Assembly: GCF_001854605.1 (NCBI RefSeq) | Contig: NZ_MKJU01000025.1 | Location: forward strand, 620,378-684,377 | Reading direction: 5' to 3' | Origin: Pseudoalteromonas amylolytica | GTDB lineage: Bacteria > Pseudomonadota > Gammaproteobacteria > Enterobacterales > Alteromonadaceae | Length of the DNA stretch: 64,000 nt | In this document: one piece after another, positions 26,346-34,630 of the stretch | How the letters are laid out: every line of letters begins with the position of its first letter | Numbering within the stretch: the first letter of the stretch is position 1 | Notes under the pieces: model-generated | Database searches by the model: none | What the model was told of the DNA's origin: nothing | Seen by the model: only the letters and a program-made list of their open reading frames with translations | Translations under genes and position numbers: made by a program

Positions 26346-27356
26346 ATGTTTTATGATATTGCGCGTCGCTATATGTTTAGCCGTGATGCCGAGTGGGCGC
26401 ACGAATTTGCATTAGATAATTTGCGCCGTTTTGCACACACACCGCTTAGTATGGCGTGGTCGCAATCTGTTGCTGATAAACCAGTAAACTTCCTTGGTTT
26501 AGAATTTAAAAATCCAGTTGGCCTTGCGGCTGGCTTAGATAAAAATGCTGAATGTATAGATGCATTTTCGCAAATGGGCTTTGGCTTTATTGAAGTTGGT
26601 ACGGTAACCCCACGACCACAAGCCGGTAATGATAAACCTCGAATTTTTAGATTGCCACAAGCTCATGCCATAATTAACCGCATGGGTTTCAATAATAAAG
26701 GTGTTGATAATTTAGTGGCTAATGTAAAAGCGGCTAAATATGATGGGATCTTAGGGATCAATATTGGTAAAAATAAAGATACGCCAAATGAGCAGGGCAA
26801 GGATGACTATATCCACTGTATGCGTAAAGTATTTGAACATGCTTCTTATATTACCGTAAATATTTCTTCGCCAAACACTCCAGGGCTTCGCGATTTACAA
26901 TATGGTGATGCGTTGGACGATTTACTACAAAGCTTGAAGAACGAGCAAATGGATCTCATTGCCAAGCATAGTAAATCTGTCCCCATGCTTGTGAAAATTG
27001 CGCCTGATATCGATGCTGTTCAAGTGGCGCAAATTGCTGAATCTTTAGTAAAAAACCGTATAGACGGGGTCATTGCAACCAACACTACGCTAGAGCGTGA
27101 GGCTGTGCAAGGTCAGCAGCATGCTCAAGAAGCGGGTGGTTTATCAGGGCGTCCCGTGAGAGAAAAATCAACATTTGTAGTGAGTGAACTAAAGCGTATC
27201 ACTGAAGGAAAGCTACCTATTATTGGTGTGGGCGGGATAGATTCAGCCGAGTCGGCGAAGGAAAAACTTGACGCAGGTGCCTCACTTCTGCAAGTCTATA
27301 CAGGCTTTATTTATGAAGGCCCTGCATTGGTAAAAAGGATCATTAACGGGTTATAA
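26346..27356 (+). CDS. pyrD: Dihydroorotate dehydrogenase (quinone), class 2
   Basis: 336 residues, the same as E. coli PyrD. The enzyme oxidises dihydroorotate to orotate in pyrimidine synthesis and passes electrons to the quinone pool. The N-terminal 40 residues form the amphipathic helices that attach class 2 enzymes to the inner membrane ([20 protein letters not shown]). FMN and substrate motifs are seen: [40 protein letters not shown] with the catalytic serine of class 2, [13 protein letters not shown] and [17 protein letters not shown] precedes the ATG. zapC follows, as in E. coli. Confidence 0.97.
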   Translation: MFYDIARRYMFSRDAEWAHEFALDNLRRFAHTPLSMAWSQSVADKPVNFLGLEFKNPVGLAAGLDKNAECIDAFSQMGFGFIEVGTVTPRPQAGNDKPRIFRLPQAHAIINRMGFNNKGVDNLVANVKAAKYDGILGINIGKNKDTPNEQGKDDYIHCMRKVFEHASYITVNISSPNTPGLRDLQYGDALDDLLQSLKNEQMDLIAKHSKSVPMLVKIAPDIDAVQVAQIAESLVKNRIDGVIATNTTLEREAVQGQQHAQEAGGLSGRPVREKSTFVVSELKRITEGKLPIIGVGGIDSAESAKEKLDAGASLLQVYTGFIYEGPALVKRIINGL

Positions 27357-27407
27357 GGATCCGTTATATAACCAAATGATCGTAAACAAATTGTTCTTAT
27401 AAATATT

Positions 27408-27435
27408 TTTACAGTTTGTAATTTTTCGTTATACT
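27408..27435 (+). promoter_or_regulatory. Sigma-70 promoter of zapC
   Basis: TTTACA (27408-27413), a 16-base spacer and TATACT (27430-27435). The gene starts about 47 bases later after a strong AGGAGG ribosome site. Confidence 0.55.
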
Positions 27436-27481
27436 CCTGCGTACTATTCAATAAAAGCAAATAGTAGGCAGGAGGTCAATT

Positions 27482-28009
27482 TTGCAAGCATCTAAAGAGT
27501 GGCAATGGGTTAGTTGTCGCCAGAGAAATCGTTTGCTTGTAGATTTAGGTGAAGAGTTAATTCTCTGCACCCCTTTTCGCTTGCGTCAGTTAACTCAAGA
27601 CGCCTATTCAGACCCACATCTAAGTATCAACGAAGCTGCATATTACCAAAACGTTTTTACTTACTTACGTAGCTTTAATATTTGGTCCGAACCGCAATGT
27701 TGCCAAATTGCTTTAAACGCCACAGCTGCCAAATTTTATTTATTGCCAGTACAGGCAAAGAGTTGGTTTTTTGAGTCATATACAGGTGACCAGCCTTGTA
27801 CCGAAGCCATTGTGCGTTTACGCTCAACTCAACAAGAAGGTGACTTTTTCATTGTTGAACAAGTAGACGGGGCCTGTTTGTGCATCAGCTTGAGTCCACA
27901 GTTTGCTTTAGATGAAAACCTAGAGCTTGAACAATTCCAAGCTATTAAAGTTCTAAATAATCGCATCCACCCATTGATAAGTTGCAATAAAATTTCCCAA
28001 ATGGCGTGA
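27482..28009 (+). CDS. zapC: Cell division protein ZapC
   Basis: 175 residues, starting with TTG at 27482 directly after CAGGAGGT; this near-perfect ribosome site decides the start. ZapC binds FtsZ in the cytoplasm and promotes lateral bundling of Z-ring filaments. Family features are the WQWVSCRQRNRLLVDLGEELILCTPFR opening, the LSINEAAYYQNVF helix and the Trp/Phe-rich AKSWFFESYTGDQP strand. The position between pyrD and rlmL matches E. coli (ycbW). Cysteines are unusually frequent (eight), but no metal motif is evident. Confidence 0.93.
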   Translation: MQASKEWQWVSCRQRNRLLVDLGEELILCTPFRLRQLTQDAYSDPHLSINEAAYYQNVFTYLRSFNIWSEPQCCQIALNATAAKFYLLPVQAKSWFFESYTGDQPCTEAIVRLRSTQQEGDFFIVEQVDGACLCISLSPQFALDENLELEQFQAIKVLNNRIHPLISCNKISQMA

Positions 28010-28068
28010 TCAAGCTATCTCTAACCTATGTTATACTCGCGGGTAATTGAATATAAAGGGTTAGTACA

Positions 28069-30180
28069 TTGCAATTTATCGCGCTCACATCTATTGGTAT
28101 CGAACATCTCTTAGCAGAAGAAATTCAACAAGCAGGCCTTGAATTGGGTAAGCAAAGTGTTGGTTCAGTTCGATTCAATGCTGATAATCTAGCAGCTCAA
28201 AAGTTTTGTTTAACAACGCGTTTTGCCACACGCGTGATGTTATTGATCGACGAAAGTGAAGATATCAAAGACAAAGCAGCGTTGTATAAGTTTGCACGAT
28301 TTCAAGCTTGGCAAGATTGGTTTGGTCCCACTCAGACTTTTGCTATCGAATTTAATGGCACCAATAACGAACTTAAAAACACGCAGTTTTCGGGTCTTGT
28401 GATTAAAGATGGTATCGTAGACTATTTTAATGACTTATATGAACAGCGTCCAAATGTCGACAAAACAGAGCCTAACATTCGTGTTATTGCCAAACTCAAC
28501 AGGCAAAGTTGTTCACTGTATATAGATTATTCAGGTCCGCGCTTATCAGATAGAGGTTATCGTACTCGCCAAGGTAAAGCGCCGATTAGAGAACATTTAG
28601 CCGCTGCGCTGGTAAAACGAAGTGGTTGGTTAGATGATGCGTCTCGGCCATTATTTGATCCATGCTGTGGCTCAGGTACATTGCTAATTGAAGCGGCTTG
28701 TATGGCGAATAATATCTATCCTAACATCAATAGAGAGTTTGCTTTTAAGCGCTTACCAAGCTTTAGAAAAGCTAAGTTCGATGAGATTAAGGCGCAGGTA
28801 AAAGCTTCTGAAGTAGACAACACGCTTTGGATCATCGGATCAGATCTAGATGATAAAGTCATCAATATTGCACAGCAAAATGCGCAACGCGCCGGTGTTG
28901 GTGAGTATATTAAATTTTCTGTAAAGGATGCCAATGCCTTAAATAAGGTTGCAAAGCGTCCGGGTGTGATATTGAGCAACTTGCCATACGGGGAACGTTT
29001 AGGTTCGATGGCGGAATTGGTTAATTTATACCGAAATATGGGAATTGCTTTTAAGAAGCACTTCCAAGATTGGCGCTTGGCTTTACTCGGTACTGACGAC
29101 AGTCTATTCAAACTACTTAAACTGTCACGAGATAAGCGCTACAAGTTCAAAAATGGTCCGATCGATGTAGAGTTAAATTTATACGAATTGAACGAACGCC
29201 AAGTCTCGCAAAATGAACAAAAAACAGGGCTCAACTTCGAAGGTTCTCAAGCCTTTGCTAACCGTTTAAAGAAGAACAGACAAGCACTGAAGAGCTGGCT
29301 TAAAAAAGAGCAGATCAATGCGTATCGTGTTTATGATGCAGACATTCCTGAATACAATGTCGCTGTAGATGTATACAATAATTCTGCGGTGATCTTCGAA
29401 TATGCTGCACCTAAAGAAATAGACGATGCGGTTGCACAAAAGCGCCTACAAGACGTGATTACCCTAACGGCAGAGCAACTGAGTATTGCACCAGAAGATA
29501 TAGCGGTAAAGGTACGTAAAAAGCAAAAAGGTGAGTCTCAATATACAGCGATGGATAAGCAACATCGCTATGACACGGTTGAAGAGTTTGGAGCCAAATT
29601 TAAGATTAACTTGTTTGACTATCTAGATACTGGATTGTTTTTGGATCATCGCCTCGCGCGTCGCTATATCCAGCAACATGCCAAAGACAAGCGCTTCTTA
29701 AACTTGTTTTCTTATACAGGCTCTGCATCAGTACACGCTGCTTTAGGTGGTGCAAAATCAGTTACGACTGTAGATATGTCGAAAACGTATTTAAAGTGGG
29801 CTGAAGAAAACTTTGCCTTGAATAATTTAAAAAATCCGCGTTACCGTTTTGAACAGGCCGATTGTTTAAAATGGTTAGAGCACGCTCAGGGCCAGTACGA
29901 TCTAATATTTTTAGATCCTCCTACCTTTTCAAACTCTAAGAGAATGAAAGAAGTATTTGATGTGCAAAGAGATCACATTCAGCTACTAACTTGGGTTAAA
30001 AAGATCTTAAGTCCAAAAGGCACCCTTATTTTTTCCAATAATAAACGTGGTTTTAAAATGGATGAAGTTGGCTTGATGGGGTTGGGCTTAAAGGCGGAGA
30101 ATATTTCACAGCAGACCCTATCACCTGATTTTAAGAGAAATAAGCAAATACACAACAGTTGGTTGATAACTCATGGCTAA
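28069..30180 (+). CDS. rlmL: Bifunctional 23S rRNA methyltransferase RlmKL
   Basis: 703 residues from a TTG at 28069. The N-terminal half methylates N2 of G2445 and the C-terminal half methylates N7 of G2069 in 23S rRNA. A THUMP domain covers about residues 43-155. The RlmL methyltransferase has the SAM motif DPCCGSGT (197-204) and the catalytic NLPYGERL (304-311). The RlmK half has FLNLFSYTGSASVHAALGGA and the LDPPTFSNSKRM motif near 620-630. Length and domain order match E. coli RlmKL (702). It overlaps the next gene by 8 bases. Confidence 0.96.
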   Translation: MQFIALTSIGIEHLLAEEIQQAGLELGKQSVGSVRFNADNLAAQKFCLTTRFATRVMLLIDESEDIKDKAALYKFARFQAWQDWFGPTQTFAIEFNGTNNELKNTQFSGLVIKDGIVDYFNDLYEQRPNVDKTEPNIRVIAKLNRQSCSLYIDYSGPRLSDRGYRTRQGKAPIREHLAAALVKRSGWLDDASRPLFDPCCGSGTLLIEAACMANNIYPNINREFAFKRLPSFRKAKFDEIKAQVKASEVDNTLWIIGSDLDDKVINIAQQNAQRAGVGEYIKFSVKDANALNKVAKRPGVILSNLPYGERLGSMAELVNLYRNMGIAFKKHFQDWRLALLGTDDSLFKLLKLSRDKRYKFKNGPIDVELNLYELNERQVSQNEQKTGLNFEGSQAFANRLKKNRQALKSWLKKEQINAYRVYDADIPEYNVAVDVYNNSAVIFEYAAPKEIDDAVAQKRLQDVITLTAEQLSIAPEDIAVKVRKKQKGESQYTAMDKQHRYDTVEEFGAKFKINLFDYLDTGLFLDHRLARRYIQQHAKDKRFLNLFSYTGSASVHAALGGAKSVTTVDMSKTYLKWAEENFALNNLKNPRYRFEQADCLKWLEHAQGQYDLIFLDPPTFSNSKRMKEVFDVQRDHIQLLTWVKKILSPKGTLIFSNNKRGFKMDEVGLMGLGLKAENISQQTLSPDFKRNKQIHNSWLITHG

Positions 30181-30403
30181 ATATATTCTGTATTTTACGC
30201 AAGGCTGCCATTTATGTGAACAAGCCCATGAGTTAGCAATACAAATTTTAAACGAAAGTGATATTGAGCACGTTGATATCGTTGATGACACTGTGCTAAT
30301 GGAAGCTTATCAAACTTCAATCCCAGTAATAAAAAGAACACGTGACGGTCAGACTCTTTATTGGCCGTTCGAACTTGAACAAATTCAACAACTCGCAGAA
30401 TAA
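30173..30403 (+). CDS. Small glutaredoxin-like thioredoxin-fold protein (DUF836 type)
   Basis: 76 residues. A compact thioredoxin fold is indicated by YILYFTQGCHLCEQAHELA, with the redox pair C12-x-x-C15 on the first helix, and by the cis-proline segment TSIPVIKRT, typical of glutaredoxin-like proteins. A short helix ends the chain. It is cytoplasmic, overlaps rlmL by 8 bases and ends one base before uup, so the three genes are probably one transcript. The redox partner is unknown. Confidence 0.88.
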   Translation: MAKYILYFTQGCHLCEQAHELAIQILNESDIEHVDIVDDTVLMEAYQTSIPVIKRTRDGQTLYWPFELEQIQQLAE

Positions 30404-30404
30404 T

Positions 30405-32315
30405 ATGGATTTAATCAGAATATCAAAAGCGCAATTAGCGTTTGGCACACACCCATTGCTAGATGATGCAGATGCCGTCATCGAAGCCGGGGAAAGGGTG
30501 TGTATTGTTGGCCGTAATGGTGCGGGAAAATCAACTTTACTCAAGGTACTAGACGGCGCAGTGCTGTTAGATGATGGTGAAATTAACCGCGTCGGTGAGT
30601 TGAAGGTGTCGCGCTTAGAGCAAGACCCACCAAAAGGGGCTGAAGGCTCCGTGTTTGATTATGTGGCGAATGGACTACCAGATATTGCTGAGCTTCTTAT
30701 CGAGTTTAACCACGTAAGTGACGCACTACAAACGGATCAATCTCCATCGCTTTTGAATAAGTTAGAGAGGCTATCTAACAAGATTGAAGCGGCCGATGCG
30801 TGGCGTTTTGAAAGCCGTATTAAATTAGTTTTGAGTCAATTGGAATTGACACCAAACATGCGTCTTGAAAAGTTATCTGGTGGGTGGTTACGAAAAGTCG
30901 CTCTGGCCAAAGCGTTAGTCAGTGAGCCGGATTTGCTGCTACTTGATGAGCCTACTAACCACTTAGACATGAACAGTGTTATCTGGCTTGAACAGTTTTT
31001 AAAAGAGTTCAAAGGCGGGATTGTATTTATATCGCATGATAGGGCATTTATACGCGCTGTGGCCACACGCATTCTAGATCTAGATCGTGGCAAGTTAGTT
31101 TCCTACCCAGGAAATTATGCAAAGTACTTAGAGCAAAAGGCACACGATTTAAAAGTCGAAGAAACACAAAATGCCTTATTTGATAAAAAGCTCGCCGAAG
31201 AAGAAGCTTGGATCAGACAAGGAATCAAAGCTCGCAGAACCCGCAATGAAGGGCGTGTTAGAGCCCTGAAAGCATTACGAAACGAGCGCAAGCAACGAGT
31301 TGAACAAGTTGGTAAAACTGACTTTAACATCGAAACTGCAGAACGCTCAGGCAAACTGGTATTTGAAGCACAGCATGTTCATCATGCCTTTAAAGACAAA
31401 GTTATTGCAAAGGACTTTTCTACGTTGGTGATGCGCGGTGACAGGGTCGGTTTGGTCGGCCCTAACGGTGTTGGTAAAACAACTTTGCTTAAGTTACTGT
31501 TTGGTCAGTTAGCTGCAGACCAAGGAAAAATTAAGCAGGGCGTTAATCTTGAAGTGGCATACTTTGATCAATACCGCGAAAAACTTGATGAAGAAGCGAC
31601 CGTACAAGATAACGTTGCTGAGGGTAAGCAAGAGGTCATGATGGGTGGCCGCAGTCGTCACGTATTAGGCTATTTACAGGACTTTTTATTCCCGCCAGCA
31701 AGAGCGAGAACACCAGTAAAGGCGCTATCAGGGGGCGAGAAGAACCGTTTATTGTTAGCTAAGTTATTTTTAAAGCCATCAAATGTTTTGGTTTTGGATG
31801 AGCCAACAAATGATTTAGATATCGAAACATTGGAGCTGCTGGAAGATATTATCAATCAGTATCAAGGCACAATATTAATTGTCAGCCATGATAGGGAATT
31901 TATTGATAACACCTGTAACTCAGTGTGGGCCTTTGAAGGCAGCGGGCAAATTACTGATATTGTGGGCGGCTATACGGATTACGAGCAGTATCTTGAGCAC
32001 CGTCAGGCGCAAGCCAAAGAGCTTGAAAAGCAGCATAAGCAAGAAGCTGAAAAACAAGTCAAGCAGACAAAAGCCAGTAACAAAACAACTAAGTTGAGTT
32101 ACAAATTAAAACTTGAATTGGAACAGCTGCCAAGTAAAGTAGAAGAACTCGAACAAGCATTGGAAAAACAGCAAGAAGTTGTCAATGCGCCGGACTTTTT
32201 TAAACAAGACTCACAAACTACACAAGGTGCGTTGAACGAATTGGCGGAGCTTGAGTCGAAGCTTGAGGCCGCGTTTGAGCGTTGGGAAGAATTAGAAGCA
32301 TTACAGAATCAGTAG
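30405..32315 (+). CDS. uup: ABC-F family ATPase Uup
   Basis: 636 residues from the ATG at 30405, one base after the previous stop; the frame continues upstream only as overlap with the thioredoxin-like gene. There are two ABC ATPase domains: Walker A GRNGAGKST (36-44), signature LSGGWLRKVALAKAL and Walker B LLLLDEPTNHLD; then GPNGVGKTT, LSGGEKNRLLLAKL and LVLDEPTNDLD. The charged coiled-coil C-terminal domain (from about 535) is the hallmark of Uup. There are no membrane segments. In E. coli Uup binds branched DNA and ribosomes and limits transposon precise excision. Confidence 0.96.
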   Translation: MDLIRISKAQLAFGTHPLLDDADAVIEAGERVCIVGRNGAGKSTLLKVLDGAVLLDDGEINRVGELKVSRLEQDPPKGAEGSVFDYVANGLPDIAELLIEFNHVSDALQTDQSPSLLNKLERLSNKIEAADAWRFESRIKLVLSQLELTPNMRLEKLSGGWLRKVALAKALVSEPDLLLLDEPTNHLDMNSVIWLEQFLKEFKGGIVFISHDRAFIRAVATRILDLDRGKLVSYPGNYAKYLEQKAHDLKVEETQNALFDKKLAEEEAWIRQGIKARRTRNEGRVRALKALRNERKQRVEQVGKTDFNIETAERSGKLVFEAQHVHHAFKDKVIAKDFSTLVMRGDRVGLVGPNGVGKTTLLKLLFGQLAADQGKIKQGVNLEVAYFDQYREKLDEEATVQDNVAEGKQEVMMGGRSRHVLGYLQDFLFPPARARTPVKALSGGEKNRLLLAKLFLKPSNVLVLDEPTNDLDIETLELLEDIINQYQGTILIVSHDREFIDNTCNSVWAFEGSGQITDIVGGYTDYEQYLEHRQAQAKELEKQHKQEAEKQVKQTKASNKTTKLSYKLKLELEQLPSKVEELEQALEKQQEVVNAPDFFKQDSQTTQGALNELAELESKLEAAFERWEELEALQNQ

Positions 32316-32326
32316 TAAGGATAAAA

Positions 32327-34072
32327 ATGAAGCACACAGTTTTAGCTGCAAGCATTTTAGCTGGCCTAAGTGGTCAAGCCCTTGGAGCAACATATACATT
32401 ATCTGAGCTTCCTCGCTATGAGGGAGCGAAGTACACATTTATTTCAGATGTGAACAATAAAGGTGAAATCATCGGTGCGGCATCGAGTAATTTTAACCTA
32501 CCGATTGATATATCGTATATTGACTTTGAAGACGTTGATCTCAAAAATGCCTATGACAATACAAAAGAAAGCTTTGAAGCGATTGATGAAGAGATTTCTT
32601 TTACACTAGATGATATTAAAAATGGTGCTGCGGCAACAAATGCAGATGCAAACGCTTTCATGTTGAACTTTTTAAGCGCTCGTACCAACAATGCAAAATA
32701 TCAGAAAATTCAGGACCGTGTAGCATTACATATCGATGCTGTGTCTGCACAAGAACAAGTTTTGTTTGATGTGGAAACTCAAGCGACCAACGGTTTAACT
32801 CGCTCAGTATCAAACTACTTAACAGCAATTAGTGAAGATGGTGTGATTGTTGGATGGGGCTCTGCACCTTTTTCTAAAGAAACATTTACGCCTGAGGGAG
32901 AGTCTGACGCTGAGACATTCTTTGTGCGTGATTGGGCATCGAGAGGTATTGTGATCACCACACAAGGTGAAAAAATCACCTTGGCGCCAGAGTTTTCTGA
33001 GCACGGTGGGTTCAGCATGGCGACCGATATTAAAAAGTTAGATGACGGTGGCTATTTAGTTGTGGGTCAAAGTAGTGTTGGCATTCCTGAGAACCGCCAA
33101 ACAAACTACGATGACAGTTGTGATGGAAAAGACGAGCCAATCGCGGTATGCGCTTGGCAGAGACAATTGTCTAGCCAATTTTATGACCTAAGAGCATTTC
33201 AGTGGAAGTTAGATGAGAACTTTTCAGTATTAAGTACCACAGACTTAGGTTTAGGCTTAACACCCAAAGATGATGAAAATGATGCTTTTGTTAGTGCTGC
33301 TTTGGCTGTTAATAAATCAGGTGTGGCAGTAGGTTACTCTCCATATCGTGAGGGCGATGATCTCTATCCGTATGGTGTAGCAGGCTACTTTGAGGGTGGT
33401 GAGTTCAAACCATTTAAGACATTAGAAAATTGGTATGAATTAGGTAAAGCAACAGATATCAACAACAATAATATTGCTGTTGGTTACATGGCAGAGAATG
33501 TGCGGGGCTCTATCCTTGACCAGTATGCATTTTACTACGATTTAAATGAGAGCAAATATGTGCAGTTACCTTACTTTTTCAAAGGTTCAAAAACTGTAGC
33601 GACTGATATCAACGACGCGGGCTACATCATCGGGCAAGCGGAAATAGAGAAGAATAGTAGCAACCGCCGTAGAGAAGGCTTCATTTATAAAATAGGTGAC
33701 GAAAAAGTCACCAATATAAACGACCTATTACCCTGTAAAGATAGTAATGGCGAAAACTATCCGTATACGATAGCCGAGGCGATAAAAATTACTGAATCTA
33801 ACCACATCTATGCGATTGCCACTAAGACGGTAGAGCGAAGAGATAGGCTAGGTAACGTCACCAAAGACAGCAACGGTGAAATTGAGTATGAGACAGTGAC
33901 GCTGCCGGTACTATTGACGCCAAATCCAGATGGGCAAGTTGAGGAGTGTGCACCTCCTGAGGCCGAAACTTATGAGCGTAAGTCTGGTAGTTGGTCGGCT
34001 TTAAGTTTGTTCGCGTTACCGCTTATATGGTTAAGGCGACGTAAGCTGACTCTGACTAGAGCTTCATCTTAA
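32327..34072 (+). CDS. DUF3466 family exported protein with a C-terminal anchor-like tail
   Basis: 581 residues from the ATG at 32327, after a TAAGGA ribosome site and just behind uup. The signal peptide is MKHTVLAASILAGLSGQALGA. The body consists of repeated HAF-like beta units (for example ISDVNNKGEIIGAAS, LAVNKSGVAVGYSP, ATDINNNNIAVGYM and ATDINDAGYIIGQA), as in DUF3466 proteins. The end has Ser-Gly, a hydrophobic helix (WSALSLFALPLIWL) and an RRRK cluster, resembling GlyGly-CTERM/rhombosortase tails, so the protein may be cleaved and exposed on the cell surface. Function unknown. A strong bidirectional terminator follows. Confidence 0.85.
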   Translation: MKHTVLAASILAGLSGQALGATYTLSELPRYEGAKYTFISDVNNKGEIIGAASSNFNLPIDISYIDFEDVDLKNAYDNTKESFEAIDEEISFTLDDIKNGAAATNADANAFMLNFLSARTNNAKYQKIQDRVALHIDAVSAQEQVLFDVETQATNGLTRSVSNYLTAISEDGVIVGWGSAPFSKETFTPEGESDAETFFVRDWASRGIVITTQGEKITLAPEFSEHGGFSMATDIKKLDDGGYLVVGQSSVGIPENRQTNYDDSCDGKDEPIAVCAWQRQLSSQFYDLRAFQWKLDENFSVLSTTDLGLGLTPKDDENDAFVSAALAVNKSGVAVGYSPYREGDDLYPYGVAGYFEGGEFKPFKTLENWYELGKATDINNNNIAVGYMAENVRGSILDQYAFYYDLNESKYVQLPYFFKGSKTVATDINDAGYIIGQAEIEKNSSNRRREGFIYKIGDEKVTNINDLLPCKDSNGENYPYTIAEAIKITESNHIYAIATKTVERRDRLGNVTKDSNGEIEYETVTLPVLLTPNPDGQVEECAPPEAETYERKSGSWSALSLFALPLIWLRRRKLTLTRASS

Positions 34073-34077
34073 TCTCA

Positions 34078-34109
34078 CAATAAAAAAGCCCGAAAGGGCT
34101 TTTTTATTG
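34078..34109. terminator. Bidirectional Rho-independent terminator
   Basis: A perfect 14-bp stem (AAAAAAGCCC and its complement at the core) around a GAAA tetraloop, with A- and T-runs on both sides. It serves the DUF3466 gene and the convergent DUF2062 gene. Confidence 0.9.
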
Positions 34110-34123
34110 TCTATGCTTTGTTG

Positions 34124-34630
34124 TTAAGAGCGCCTTGATGACCAGGCTCTGTTAACTGAGCGGCGCCACAAATAATCAATACCAAAATAGCCAATAACAG
34201 AGGCGATGCTCGCGCAAATCAAAGAGCCAACGATAAATGCAGGCCCAATGGTAGATAGGCTTTGTGATAGCCATTCCCAACTTGCTTCGAAATGGAAAGG
34301 CTGGGTTTCTTGGCCTAATGCGAGTACACCAACTAGATAAGAGCAATAGAAAATAGGTGGCATCGTTAATGGATTGGTTAGCCAAACCAAAGCCACAGAA
34401 AGCGGTAAATTTACGCGAAATGGAATCGCGAATGCAGCCGCAAGAACCATTTGAAAAGGAACAGGGATGAACGCAAAGAATAACCCCACGGAGAATGCCC
34501 CCCGAGCTGAGCGGCGATTTAAGTGCCATAAATTGGCGTCATGTAATAAACGACCAAAAATTTTCAATGACTTTTGCTGTTTGATCTTATTGTGATCAGG
34601 TAAAAAGCGTTGGATCGTTTTCTTAGCCAT
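34124..34630 (-). CDS. DUF2062 family inner-membrane protein
   Basis: 168 residues from the ATG at 34630 (an alternative TTG lies at 34639). The N-terminus is basic and soluble. DUF2062 features follow: LWHLNRRSARGAFSVGLFFAFIPVPFQMVLAAAFAIPFRVNLPLSVALVWLTNPLTMPPIFYCSYLVG, read here in pieces as a G/P-rich pair of membrane helices, and a last helix IVGSLICASIASVIGYFGIDYLW with a basic tail. The function is unknown. Its start region overlaps the start of comEC head to head, so the two genes must share a very compact divergent control region. Confidence 0.85.
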   Translation of the reverse strand: MAKKTIQRFLPDHNKIKQQKSLKIFGRLLHDANLWHLNRRSARGAFSVGLFFAFIPVPFQMVLAAAFAIPFRVNLPLSVALVWLTNPLTMPPIFYCSYLVGVLALGQETQPFHFEASWEWLSQSLSTIGPAFIVGSLICASIASVIGYFGIDYLWRRSVNRAWSSRRS

